A stretch of DNA of 60,089 bases. It comes from an uncultured Bacilli bacterium (GTDB taxonomy: Bacteria > Bacillota_I > Bacilli_A > RF39 > UBA660). The DNA is taken from positions 1-60,089 of the forward strand of contig CAKOSO010000004.1 in the NCBI GenBank assembly GCA_934102355.1. The letters run 5' to 3'. This document shows positions 8,744 through 17,217 of this stretch, one piece after another (position 1 is the stretch's first letter; each line of letters opens with the position of its first letter). The notes under the pieces are model-generated. The model saw nothing but the letters and a program-made list of their open reading frames with translations. It did not search any database and was not told where the DNA came from. Both the position numbers and the translations under genes were made by a program.

Positions 8744-9961
8744 CTATATTATATTGCCACATTTTGAACATACTATTGCATTTGGTTGATTTATCGTTCC
8801 ACATCTTTGACATGTCTTAGATTGGTTCATATTTTGTCCATTTGAAATAACAGTTGTATGTTCAAGATTTTGTTGTTGATTGTTCATTAGTTGTTGATTA
8901 GTATTAACTGTATTATTAGGTGTACTTGGTTTTTGATAAACTTGTTGTACAGCTTCTAATATTTCTTGATCACTCATTGGTTTATTATTTGATGTATCTG
9001 GATTAGTATTCATTTGTTGATTATTTTGATTTAAATAAATAGGGTTTATATTATTAAATTGATTATTTGTTCCAAGGTTTTGTTGTTGATTATTTATTGG
9101 TTGTTGAAATTGTTGGTTATTATTTTGATTTTGTAATGGTTGTGTACTAACTTGTTGATAAGGATTTACATTATTTGTTTGATTATTTACTTGAAAACCT
9201 TGTTGAACATTATTTAATGGTTGATTATTATTTTGATAAACAGGGTTTATATTATTAAATTGATTATTTGTTCCAATATTTTGTTGTTGATTGTTCATTG
9301 GTTGTTGGAAGTTTTGTACATTTACACCAGATGTCATATTTTGATTATTAGCTCCTGGTTGATAATTAAATCCTTGATTAATAGTTGGATTTTCCCCTAA
9401 AAATTCTTTACCTGATTTTAAGCAATAGTCAATACAACCAACTGATATATGTACATTACCTAGTAGTACCATAAGTACACTTACTATTCCCAAAATTGCA
9501 AATAATGGATTAACTATAAATCCTGCAAACCATGCAATTAAACTATAAAGTGAATATAGTGTTTGAAGTAACGATATTATTAATAAAACAAATAATGGCC
9601 ATGAATGTTGTTCTTTATTCTTCATAACTCTTATATAAATTAGAATTATTATTGGTACAATAGAAGCTGCTAATATTTGTAATAGCCATCTAATCGCGTT
9701 TTCTTTAAAGACTTCACCGAATGCATAACCTAATATATCACCACCAAGCCAACTATAGGCACTAGCAACTGTATATACTGCAATTCCTATTGCTGCAATT
9801 TGTGAAAATACTACTGCTAATATTCTTAAAATTGCTCCATTTTTTATATCTTTGTATGCACTTTCTTGCATAACACTTTTATTTCCTTTTGGTGCTGCGG
9901 TTTTTAAATCCTTACCAAAATTGTAGCTGAATAATTTTTTTATATTTGAAAACTTAAACAT
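8744..9961 (-). CDS. Multi-TM protein with Q/N-rich repeats and C-terminal zinc ribbon
   Basis: A 405-residue protein of unknown function. About residues 45-185 hold four to five membrane segments. Residues ~200-375 are a low-complexity Gln/Asn-rich domain built from imperfect copies of a unit like NNQQQNxGTNNQFNNINPxY. The C-terminus (about 384-403) is a CxxC...CxxC zinc ribbon, typical of membrane proteins that carry a zinc-ribbon tail. The Q/N region looks intrinsically disordered and prion-like. It is the last gene of a three-gene operon with the VWA surface protein at 11804, spaced 14 nt after the 9976 gene, with an AAGGAGAAGG ribosome-binding site. Confidence 0.8.
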   Translation of the reverse strand: MFKFSNIKKLFSYNFGKDLKTAAPKGNKSVMQESAYKDIKNGAILRILAVVFSQIAAIGIAVYTVASAYSWLGGDILGYAFGEVFKENAIRWLLQILAASIVPIIILIYIRVMKNKEQHSWPLFVLLIISLLQTLYSLYSLIAWFAGFIVNPLFAILGIVSVLMVLLGNVHISVGCIDYCLKSGKEFLGENPTINQGFNYQPGANNQNMTSGVNVQNFQQPMNNQQQNIGTNNQFNNINPVYQNNNQPLNNVQQGFQVNNQTNNVNPYQQVSTQPLQNQNNNQQFQQPINNQQQNLGTNNQFNNINPIYLNQNNQQMNTNPDTSNNKPMSDQEILEAVQQVYQKPSTPNNTVNTNQQLMNNQQQNLEHTTVISNGQNMNQSKTCQRCGTINQPNAIVCSKCGNII

Positions 9962-9975
9962 ACTTTCCTTCTCCT

Positions 9976-10488
9976 TTAAAATCCTTTTGTCATTCCGTGC
10001 ATTGCATCATATGAAATGATATAGAATAATCCATTATTAATTGTAAAACTCATTGTTATTTGATATTCATCAGTACTATTAGCAAATATTGCTATTACAT
10101 ATGCTTGATTGTTTCTATAATTTAAAACATTTACTCTTGAAAATGATAGTTCTCTAAATTTATCAAGTTTACCATCACCATTCATTTTATTTATTACTTT
10201 ATCACTCATATAACCATTATTCTGTCTGTTAATTATATTTAATGCAAAAGTGTATAGTGTATCTTTTACTGTCTGTTCTGTAAAACTTGGATAATCTTGT
10301 AATAATCTTGTAAGAGCACCTTCCTCTTGCATGCTATTCATTTTTGAATATAAATCTGCATTCGAAAGACCAACTTTTCCTAAAACATGTTGTTTTGCTC
10401 TATATTTTAGATTCCCTATTACTGTACTTATTACTATCATTATTATTATGAATACTATAAATAGTATTATTAATATTGCTGCTCCCAT
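9976..10488 (-). CDS. Membrane-anchored protein of unknown function
   Basis: A 170-residue protein with one N-terminal hydrophobic helix (about residues 3-25), then a short basic segment and a soluble domain of about 140 residues. It has no motif I recognise with certainty. A remote likeness to Tim44-like membrane-proximal domains is possible, but I cannot support it. It starts 2 nt after the VWA gene stop and is followed 14 nt later by the Q/N-rich membrane protein, so it belongs to the same surface operon. I infer a role in assembly or display together with those proteins. Confidence 0.7.
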   Translation of the reverse strand: MGAAILIILFIVFIIIMIVISTVIGNLKYRAKQHVLGKVGLSNADLYSKMNSMQEEGALTRLLQDYPSFTEQTVKDTLYTFALNIINRQNNGYMSDKVINKMNGDGKLDKFRELSFSRVNVLNYRNNQAYVIAIFANSTDEYQITMSFTINNGLFYIISYDAMHGMTKGF

Positions 10489-10490
10489 TT

Positions 10491-11804
10491 TTATCCCTCT
10501 TTTCTTTTGTTAAACTTTAAATATGTTATTGAACCTATAACTAAAGCTATAGATACAGTAATTATTATATAGTTATTTAATCCAGTATCTGGGTTTTCTA
10601 CTTTGTCTTCTATAAACGAAATACTAGGACTTGTATCAAGTACTATTTCATGATCATTGTTATTGATATCTTTATATGTTACTACTACTTTGTCATTGGT
10701 TTTAAAACTCTTACCCTTTAAACTATCATTTTTCATATTTTTAGCTGTTAAAGTGTATTTTAATGTTACTTTACTGCTTCCTGCTAATTCGTCTAATGTT
10801 AAGTTTAATGTGTTGTCAGTTAAAGTCTTATCAGTATCACCTTTTGAATTTTCAACAAAATCAAAAGTGAAGTTTTCTAATGTTTCTTTTAGAAATGAAT
10901 CTTTAATTGTGATATCATGAATTGGTTGTTCAAATGTTGCTGTTATGTCATTATATACATTGTTTTCTACGATATTTGATATATCAGAATCTTGAATATT
11001 ATAAAATGTACCTGCTGTTGGATTTTCTGGAGTTCCAAAGATTCTTTCAACAATTTCTTTATCACTTTGGTAGTATTGATTAGTGCTATCTAACCCTGTC
11101 ATCAATGAGATTACATATATTCCAGATTGTTCAATGCTAATTATTTTATTTTTTGTATTGTCGTATTGATTATTTATTTTATCTATTGCAGTTGTTGGAA
11201 GACCATCTGTTAATAAAAATATTATTTTCTTATTATCTTGGTCACTAAAATTTTCATATGCCTTAGTAATACCAGCATCAATATTTGTTCCAAATTCACA
11301 AGAACTTGTTTTATATTTTTCGATTTCAGCTATTATTTTTTCTTTGTCATTTGATAGATCAATTAGTACTGTTGAGTCCTCGCCATATTCAAAAAGGCTT
11401 GCACTTACACCATTAAATTTTAAAACTCCAATTTTTATATTAAATTGTTTATCTAATAATTTTTCTACCAATTTTTTTGCGGATTCTGAAACCACATCTT
11501 TTCTTTTTGCTCCACTATCTGTTGAATAATCCATGCTATTCGAATTATCCAGTACTAACCATATTTCTGCATCATCTTCTACGCTTTCAGCATTTTTCGA
11601 GTTATTTAGTGTTACTTCTACTTCTATTTTTCCAGTTTTTTTATCAATTGATGTTATTTCTTTTTTTAGCATTACTTGCTTATCTTCTGATTTTTTATAA
11701 GTTTGTTGTTTCTCAATGTTTAACAAATAATCTTTTGCCATACAAGTTGGAACAGCTACTAAAAATGCAAAAATAAATAGTAATACTTTTAGTATTTTTT
11801 TCAT
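10491..11804 (-). CDS. Cell-wall-anchored VWA-domain surface protein (NPDTG sorting signal)
   Basis: A 437-residue surface protein. A signal peptide covers residues 1-23 (ending TCMA). A von Willebrand A domain covers about 75-290, with a complete MIDAS metal site: DNSNS at 86-90 and the later LLTDGLPT. A beta-rich pilin-like domain follows (about 290-395). The C-terminus has NPDTG near 404, a hydrophobic helix and a basic tail (KFNKRKEG), a sortase-type anchoring signal with N in place of the usual L. VWA surface proteins bind host or matrix ligands, or form pilus tips. Transcription starts from a promoter whose spacer is a ten-G run (11840-11866), so expression may switch. Confidence 0.9.
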   Translation of the reverse strand: MKKILKVLLFIFAFLVAVPTCMAKDYLLNIEKQQTYKKSEDKQVMLKKEITSIDKKTGKIEVEVTLNNSKNAESVEDDAEIWLVLDNSNSMDYSTDSGAKRKDVVSESAKKLVEKLLDKQFNIKIGVLKFNGVSASLFEYGEDSTVLIDLSNDKEKIIAEIEKYKTSSCEFGTNIDAGITKAYENFSDQDNKKIIFLLTDGLPTTAIDKINNQYDNTKNKIISIEQSGIYVISLMTGLDSTNQYYQSDKEIVERIFGTPENPTAGTFYNIQDSDISNIVENNVYNDITATFEQPIHDITIKDSFLKETLENFTFDFVENSKGDTDKTLTDNTLNLTLDELAGSSKVTLKYTLTAKNMKNDSLKGKSFKTNDKVVVTYKDINNNDHEIVLDTSPSISFIEDKVENPDTGLNNYIIITVSIALVIGSITYLKFNKRKEG

Positions 11805-11839
11805 GTTTCCTCCTTTATTTTATTAACATTTACAGTTTG

Positions 11840-11866
11840 ATTATATAATAACCCCCCCCCCGTCAA
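11840..11866 (-). promoter_or_regulatory. Promoter with poly-G spacer upstream of the VWA surface operon
   Basis: On the minus strand, TTGACG (11861-11866), a 15-bp spacer, and a perfect TATAAT (11840-11845). Nine of the ten G lie in the spacer. The predicted start is near 11833, giving a leader of about 28 nt before the ATG at 11804, with an AAAGGAGG ribosome-binding site. Confidence 0.75.
11852..11861. repeat. Homopolymer C10/G10
   Basis: Ten C on the plus strand (G10 in the sense of the VWA gene) in otherwise strongly AT-rich DNA. It lies between the -35 and -10 boxes. Runs of this length are prone to replication slippage. Confidence 0.9.
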
Positions 11867-12006
11867 TATTTTAGTTATTAACAATTGACAAATTTACAGA
11901 AAAAGCGACATTCTAGTGATCTGATCTATATCTTGAAATTTAATAAATTTAACCAAAACAGTTTTAAGATAAATACATGGTTTTCTATTTTTGATAGATC
12001 ATCATA

Positions 12007-12053
12007 AAAAAAGAAATAAATTTCATCAAAGAATGATAGTTTATTTCTTTTTT
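12007..12053 (-). terminator. Terminator of the ABC-2 exporter operon
   Basis: A 14-bp perfect stem (12007-12020 with 12040-12053) carries a T-rich 3' arm on the minus strand. The stretch 11870-12006 between it and the VWA promoter shows no gene. Confidence 0.75.
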
Positions 12054-12077
12054 ATTAGTTTTTTATTTTATTAGTTT

Positions 12078-12854
12078 TTATGATCCTGTTCCTGTATATC
12101 TTTTTACTCCTTTATAGAAGATAATTATACAAGGTATTAAATATATTATTGTTATAAGTGGTGATATCATTAATATTTTATTTGTTTTTTCACCTAGAAT
12201 ATAAAGAAGTGGGTAGTAATTTACAAAACCAAATGGAATTATGAATGTAAAAAAGTATATAAATCCTTTTTTAAATATTCCAATTGGATATTGTGCCATA
12301 TGTTTACCACCATCCGTAAATACATTTCTAACTTCTAATCCTTTTACTGTTACAAAGCAGTAAGACGCTGCTAAAATAAATATTCCTAGAAATATTACTA
12401 CTGATGAAATAAGCATACATGTTAGTGTTATTATCTTATCATAGGTCCATATAACATCTATATTTAATACTGCAATTATTAGTATTATTATAGATTCGAT
12501 TACTTTTCCGATTCTCATAAAGTCTGTATCTTGACAAAATACTTGTAAAAGAATGTTTCTTGGTTTAGTTAGTAATCTATCAAAATTACCACTTATTATT
12601 AAATCATCAAATTTATCTACTCCTCTAAAGAATGTTTCATTAAATGAATATCCAAATTGTATGATTGAAAATGTTAAAAGCACTTCGTATAAAGTAAATC
12701 CTTTAATATTTGAAAATGTATTAAATAGACATGTTATTGTAAAATAATACCCAAAAAATGAAATGAACTGCCCTATAAAAGATAATATGAATGATAATTT
12801 ATACTGAAGGCTACTTTTCAAATGAATTTTTAAGTGTTTTAAATATAAAATCAT
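12078..12854 (-). CDS. ABC-2 exporter permease (second subunit)
   Basis: A 258-residue integral membrane protein with about six hydrophobic segments. It is of the ABC-2 permease family found as the third member of an ATPase-permease-permease trio (COG4586/4587/3694 type). The substrate is unknown; such trios export lipids, peptides or drugs. It begins 1 nt after the preceding permease gene ends and closes the operon before the terminator at 12007-12053. Confidence 0.85.
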   Translation of the reverse strand: MILYLKHLKIHLKSSLQYKLSFILSFIGQFISFFGYYFTITCLFNTFSNIKGFTLYEVLLTFSIIQFGYSFNETFFRGVDKFDDLIISGNFDRLLTKPRNILLQVFCQDTDFMRIGKVIESIIILIIAVLNIDVIWTYDKIITLTCMLISSVVIFLGIFILAASYCFVTVKGLEVRNVFTDGGKHMAQYPIGIFKKGFIYFFTFIIPFGFVNYYPLLYILGEKTNKILMISPLITIIYLIPCIIIFYKGVKRYTGTGS

Positions 12855-12855
12855 T

Positions 12856-13659
12856 TTAGCCTCCTTGTACTACTGCTTTTTTAAGATTTCTCTTCATTAG
12901 CAGTCTTCCTATTACTACAAGTATGATTATCCACATTATTTGTATTATTAATCCTATATAACCATCATGCATATTTATATTTCCTACATATAGTCTATAT
13001 GGAAAATCTCCAATATATCTAAATGGTAAAATGTTTGTTATATTTTGAATGTAAGATGGGAAAAACGGTATTGGGATAACAAGCCCTGATAATAAATCAG
13101 CTACTGTCATAAATATTCCAACAATACCTTTCTCATCAAGAGTAGACATACATACAACATGATATAATGTTGTTAATGCAGTCATAAGAAAAGCTGAAAG
13201 TACAAATGATAATAAGAATAGTATTAGTCTTGGTATTGTTATTGTAAGATTTAAATTATATGGAGCTGGAAGCAAACAAGCTATTACTATTACTGGTAGA
13301 AATCTTAATGCTGCTCTTGATAATCTGTCACCTAATATTTTTGCTGACCACATAAGGTATAAATCTTGTGGTCTTGTTAATTCATAAGCAATATTTCCTG
13401 ATTTAATTAAACTTATTATTTCTTTATCTCTATACCAAAGATTAACCATGGAAAAGAAAGCCTGACATAACCATATGTAACTTATTAGTTCTGATAATTT
13501 CATTGGCAAATGCCCACTACTAGATTCATAAAATGCTACATACACAGATATAAATACAAATCCAAAGAAGAATTGTGTAGAAAGTCCTGCTAATGCTGCT
13601 GCTCTATATTGTAATCCTGTTTTAAATTTTAATTTAAAATAAGATAAATACGATGTCAT
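12856..13659 (-). CDS. ABC-2 exporter permease (first subunit)
   Basis: A 267-residue membrane protein with about six membrane spans. A conserved cytoplasmic segment (WYRDKEIISLIKSGNIAYEL) is typical of ABC-2 permeases of this trio. It starts at 13659, overlapping the ATPase stop by 4 nt, so ATPase and permease are translationally coupled. It is assumed to form a heterodimeric channel with the 12078-12854 product. Confidence 0.85.
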   Translation of the reverse strand: MTSYLSYFKLKFKTGLQYRAAALAGLSTQFFFGFVFISVYVAFYESSSGHLPMKLSELISYIWLCQAFFSMVNLWYRDKEIISLIKSGNIAYELTRPQDLYLMWSAKILGDRLSRAALRFLPVIVIACLLPAPYNLNLTITIPRLILFLLSFVLSAFLMTALTTLYHVVCMSTLDEKGIVGIFMTVADLLSGLVIPIPFFPSYIQNITNILPFRYIGDFPYRLYVGNINMHDGYIGLIIQIMWIIILVVIGRLLMKRNLKKAVVQGG

Positions 13660-14636
13660 ATTTTGAAGTCCTCATATAGCTTAACAATTAAATTATCTAT
13701 ATTTCCTGTATCTATATCTATATCAGTTATTGATATTTTTGAAGATATATACTTTATGAATTCGCTTATTTCTATTTTTCTTACATCTACTAATATTTCA
13801 TATCCTTCTTTGTTCTTAGCTACTTTTTCTATAAAGTCTTCTTTTAATGTAATATTATCTTTTGTAAATATTTTTACTTTTCTTATATAGTCATAATTCT
13901 TTTTTAATTTTGATAGTGATCCGTCATATAAAATTTTTCCTTTTCCAATTAGGATAATTCTCTTAGCAAGTGCTTCAATGTCGGACATATCATGTGTTGT
14001 TAATATTACTGTTACTTTATTTTCTTTGTTTATTTTTTTGATAAATTCCCTTACTATTTTTTTGGATACGGCATCAAGTCCAATTGTTGGTTCATCTAAA
14101 AATAGTATTTTAGGTTTATGAAGTAATGATGCTGCTATTTCGCATCTCATTCTATTTCCTAAACTTAGTTGTCTTACTGGAATATTAATTATATCTTTTA
14201 AGTTAAGCATTTCAATTAATTCATTTTTTGTTTGTTCATATTCTTTTTCATCTAGTTTATAGATGTCTTTTAAAAGATTAAATGAATCAATTGCTGGAAT
14301 ATCCCACCATAGTTGGCTTCTTTGTCCGAATACTACTCCTATTTTGGAAACATATTTTTTTCTTTCTTTCCATGGATTCATTCCGTTTATTATTACATTT
14401 CCTTTATCTGGTGTTAGTATTCCAGATAGAACTTTTATGGTTGTTGATTTTCCTGCTCCATTCGGACCAATGTATCCAACTATTTCTCCTTTTTTAATAG
14501 AAAAAGATATATCATCTATTGCTTTAATATAATCATATTTTCTATTAAAAAAAGATTTTATTGCTCCAAATCTACCACTTGCTCTTTTGGCAACTTTGAA
14601 GGTTTTACTTATGTGCTTTACCTCGATGAATGACAT
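13656..14636 (-). CDS. ABC exporter ATP-binding subunit
   Basis: A 326-residue ATPase. Walker A is GPNGAGKST, the signature is LSLGNRMRCE, Walker B is ILFLDEPTIGLD, and the switch His lies in TTHDMSD. A ~80-residue C-terminal extension after the nucleotide-binding domain is usual for the COG4586 group. I chose the ATG at 14636, which follows AAAGGAG with good spacing, over an ATG at 14654 that overlaps that ribosome-binding site. It heads the operon and lies downstream of an attenuator-like leader (14660-14761). Confidence 0.92.
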   Translation of the reverse strand: MSFIEVKHISKTFKVAKRASGRFGAIKSFFNRKYDYIKAIDDISFSIKKGEIVGYIGPNGAGKSTTIKVLSGILTPDKGNVIINGMNPWKERKKYVSKIGVVFGQRSQLWWDIPAIDSFNLLKDIYKLDEKEYEQTKNELIEMLNLKDIINIPVRQLSLGNRMRCEIAASLLHKPKILFLDEPTIGLDAVSKKIVREFIKKINKENKVTVILTTHDMSDIEALAKRIILIGKGKILYDGSLSKLKKNYDYIRKVKIFTKDNITLKEDFIEKVAKNKEGYEILVDVRKIEISEFIKYISSKISITDIDIDTGNIDNLIVKLYEDFKI

Positions 14637-14659
14637 TTTATCAACTCCTTTCAATACAT

Positions 14660-14761
14660 AGAATTGACAACCGTCATTCTTTTTTTATATAACGCAAAAA
14701 ACCACATTTTAAATGTAGTACCACCTTGTAAATTTAAATTGTCAATTCTTTGCAAAACATC
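14660..14761 (-). promoter_or_regulatory. Attenuator-like leader with a T-box-like core, no visible Stem I
   Basis: The leader is about 100 nt from the predicted start to the ATPase ribosome-binding site. It contains AAGGTGGTAC (complement of 14718-14727), identical to the core of both T-boxes in this window. A hairpin ACTACATTT/AAATGTGGT with six T after it (14696-14719) is a probable intrinsic terminator. An 11-bp perfect inverted repeat (14660-14670 with 14739-14749) encloses both. The leader is too short for a normal T-box Stem I. It could be a degenerate T-box or another attenuation device; the ligand is unknown. Confidence 0.5.
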
Positions 14762-14767
14762 GTATTC

Positions 14768-14796
14768 ATTTTATTATCTAGAATACTGTTTGTCAA
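14768..14796 (-). promoter_or_regulatory. Promoter of the ABC exporter operon
   Basis: TTGACA (14791-14796), 17-bp spacer, TAAAAT (14768-14773) on the minus strand. This is the best-matching promoter in this part of the window. Confidence 0.7.
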
Positions 14797-14818
14797 TAGT
14801 TTTTTAATTTTTATACAA

Positions 14819-14846
14819 AAAATGTGCTACTGATATAGCACATTTT
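14819..14846 (-). terminator. Terminator of the 14865 gene
   Basis: An 11-bp perfect stem (14819-14829 with 14836-14846) with a 6-nt loop; the minus-strand tail is T-rich. Confidence 0.8.
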
Positions 14847-14864
14847 AGCTTTTAGTTATTTATT

Positions 14865-15359
14865 TTACCAACCAGTAAATAATGTTTCAACTTTATATTC
14901 ACTGTCAGATTTTATAACGCTTACAAAATTTGTTTTATTTTTAATAGTATTTCCTTCTGGAGTTCCTGATCCTCCTAACCATAATGAAGTAGTTGTATCA
15001 CTTACTTCTACATCATAAGATACTTGAAGGTAAAATTTTTCACTGGTATTGTTATATCCCATTGATTCATTTGAAGTTAGATTGCAACTATTAATTTTGT
15101 AGGATACAATTTTATCTTCTTTTGTAGAAGTTTTATATTCTTCTAGATATTTTTCGAATGCATCACATCCTACTTTTTTGTAATCAATCACTTCTGGTGT
15201 TGGTGTTTGATTTTTGTCTTCAACTGTTGTTTGATTATCTTTTGATTCATCTTTAGCAATAAACTTATCATATCCAATATACCCTAGTGATGCTACTAAT
15301 AATATTGTTAATATAACTATTATTGCTGTTGATGCTTTTCCTTTGTTATTTAATTTCAT
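14865..15359 (-). CDS. Single-TM extracellular protein of unknown function
   Basis: A 164-residue protein. A short basic N-terminus (MKLNNKGKAS) is followed by one membrane helix at about residues 11-31. Then come a Thr/Pro/Gln-rich spacer (about 40-58) and a ~105-residue outer domain with two Cys (in KKVGCDAF and NSCNLT), which could form a disulfide. The N-terminal helix probably stays as an anchor, since no cleavage motif or lipobox is seen. It lies downstream of the SUF operon but is separated from it by a terminator, so it is likely a separate unit. AAAGGAGGAG ribosome-binding site; function unknown. Confidence 0.7.
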   Translation of the reverse strand: MKLNNKGKASTAIIVILTILLVASLGYIGYDKFIAKDESKDNQTTVEDKNQTPTPEVIDYKKVGCDAFEKYLEEYKTSTKEDKIVSYKINSCNLTSNESMGYNNTSEKFYLQVSYDVEVSDTTTSLWLGGSGTPEGNTIKNKTNFVSVIKSDSEYKVETLFTGW

Positions 15360-15458
15360 AACATCTCCTCCTTTTATAACTACATTATAAATTAAATATC
15401 TTATTTGTTAAACCAATTATTATAATTTAAAATTTATCTTTACATTTTTTCGTAAAGA

Positions 15459-15488
15459 AAAACACACTTATATAAATAGGTGTGTTTT
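15459..15488 (-). terminator. SUF operon terminator
   Basis: AAAACACAC (15459-15467) pairs with GTGTGTTTT (15480-15488), overlapping the sufB stop codon; the minus-strand tail is TTTCTTTACG. Confidence 0.65.
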
Positions 15489-16794
15489 ATAAAGTTTGCT
15501 TTAATAATTGATTTAATTCCACTGCATATTCTAGTGGTAGTTCTTCTCTAAATCTATCTGTAAATCCTAGAATAATTAGTTCTATTGCTTTTTCATATGA
15601 AATTCCTCTACTCATTAAATAAAATAGTTTGTCTTCACTTATTCTTGATACTGTTGCCTCATGTTCTATTGTACTACTTTTATTGCAAACTGTATTCTTT
15701 GGATAAGTATCACTGCTTGATAATTTATCTAGAAGTAGCGTATCACATTTTACTAATGCATAGGAATTTTCAGCACTTTTTTTGATATTTACTTCTCCTC
15801 TAAAGTCAGTTGAACCACCTTTTGATGCTATACTTTTTGAGATTATGTTACTGCTAGTATTTTTCCCTATATGTATCATTCTAGCACCACTATCTTGTTC
15901 TTGTCTTTCTTTGGCAACACTTATTGTTATACATGTTCCTTTGGAATTATCTCCCTTTAATACACAACATGGATACTTCATTGTTTTACTTGATCCAATA
16001 TTACCATCAATCCATTCCATTGTACCATTTTCCATAACTAACGCTCTTTTAGTTACTAAGTTATAAACATTTGTAGCCCAGTTTTGAATTGTTGAATATC
16101 TACATGTACTATTTTTTCCAACATATATTTCTACTACTGCAGCATGAAGGTTACTTGATGAGTAGTTTCTTGCAGTACATCCTTCAATATAATGTAAGCT
16201 GCTATTATCATCTACAATAATAAGTGTTCTTTCAAATTGACCTAGGTCTCTACTACTTATTCTAAAATAACTTTGAAGTGGTCTATCAAGTTTTGTATTT
16301 TTAGGAATATATATAAAACTTCCTCCTGAAAATACTGCGCCATTTAACGCTGTAAACTTATTTTCATTATATGATACTATTTTTGAGAAATATTTTTTTA
16401 CAAGATCTGGATACTTTTTAAATGCATCTTCTATAGATGTAAATATAATATTTTTTTCTTCTAACTCTTTTAACATATTATGATATATTACTTCACTTTC
16501 ATATTGTACTCCTATACCATCCATGTTTTTTTCTGAGTCAATTACACCTAATGATTTAAATTCACAAGATATATTGTTATCAATATTATTCCAATCATTT
16601 TTTATTTTATTATCTTCTGATTTGTAATATTTTATTTTATCAAAATCAAGATCTATTTTAGGACCAAAAGAAGGCAAACTAATACTTTTAAATGCTTCAT
16701 AACATTTAAGTCTATAGTCTAATACTTTTTTATCTTCATTTTTAATATTAGAAATTGTTTTAATTTTTTCTTCGTTTAGTCCTATAATTTCCAT
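15487..16794 (-). CDS. sufB: Fe-S cluster assembly scaffold SufB
   Basis: A 435-residue SufB, slightly shorter than the usual ~465. It shows the beta-helix core and the C-terminal segment with NTVCNKSSTIEHEATVSRI (the EHEA motif) and QDSGARMIHIGKNT. SufB forms the SufBC2D complex that builds 4Fe-4S clusters from sulfur delivered by SufS/SufU. It is the last gene of the operon, 3 nt after sufU. Confidence 0.95.
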   Translation of the reverse strand: MEIIGLNEEKIKTISNIKNEDKKVLDYRLKCYEAFKSISLPSFGPKIDLDFDKIKYYKSEDNKIKNDWNNIDNNISCEFKSLGVIDSEKNMDGIGVQYESEVIYHNMLKELEEKNIIFTSIEDAFKKYPDLVKKYFSKIVSYNENKFTALNGAVFSGGSFIYIPKNTKLDRPLQSYFRISSRDLGQFERTLIIVDDNSSLHYIEGCTARNYSSSNLHAAVVEIYVGKNSTCRYSTIQNWATNVYNLVTKRALVMENGTMEWIDGNIGSSKTMKYPCCVLKGDNSKGTCITISVAKERQEQDSGARMIHIGKNTSSNIISKSIASKGGSTDFRGEVNIKKSAENSYALVKCDTLLLDKLSSSDTYPKNTVCNKSSTIEHEATVSRISEDKLFYLMSRGISYEKAIELIILGFTDRFREELPLEYAVELNQLLKQTL

Positions 16795-16797
16795 GTA

Positions 16798-17217
16798 TTA
16801 TTTGTTCTCCTCTATTATTTTTTCTAATGCTTTTATTGGTAATAATGCACAAGTTTTTCTATTTGGTTGTAGATATATTTCATTATATACATTTAAATCT
16901 TTTAATATTTCTTCATTATATTCTTCTTCATTTATCATTTTTTTATAATTGTCTACAATATCTTTTATTTCATCAATTGTTTTTCCAACAATGTTTCTTA
17001 GCATTATAGATGTTGCTGATGTTGATATTGCACATGCTTCTCCATTAAATGATGCATCAACTACTTTGTTTCCTTCAACTTTAAAGTAAATGTTTAAATC
17101 ATCTATACATGATTCATTGTTAGTTCTATATTTTTTATATGTTTCATCACTATCATATTTATGAAAAGGATTTTGATAGTTATCTAACATTATTTCTCTT
17201 TTTAATTCTTTATCCAT
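16798..17217 (-). CDS. sufU: SufU, zinc-dependent sulfur transfer protein
   Basis: A 139-residue IscU-fold protein of the SufU type. It has the three expected Cys ligands (NGEACAISTSATS and the late KTCALLP) and the SufU insertion between them. In Firmicutes SufU takes persulfide sulfur from SufS by zinc ligand exchange, rather than acting as the scaffold. It starts immediately after the sufS stop (TAA then ATG), so the two are coupled. Confidence 0.93.
   Translation of the reverse strand: MDKELKREIMLDNYQNPFHKYDSDETYKKYRTNNESCIDDLNIYFKVEGNKVVDASFNGEACAISTSATSIMLRNIVGKTIDEIKDIVDNYKKMINEEEYNEEILKDLNVYNEIYLQPNRKTCALLPIKALEKIIEENK

Noticed and set aside
9976..10488. Assignment as a Tim44-like protein
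   Set aside because: Only the TM-plus-soluble-domain layout fits; no diagnostic motif could be pointed to.
11880..11990. Plus-strand TTGACA near 11885 as a promoter
   Set aside because: No -10 box at proper spacing and no plus-strand gene follows; the stretch leads into the ABC operon terminator.
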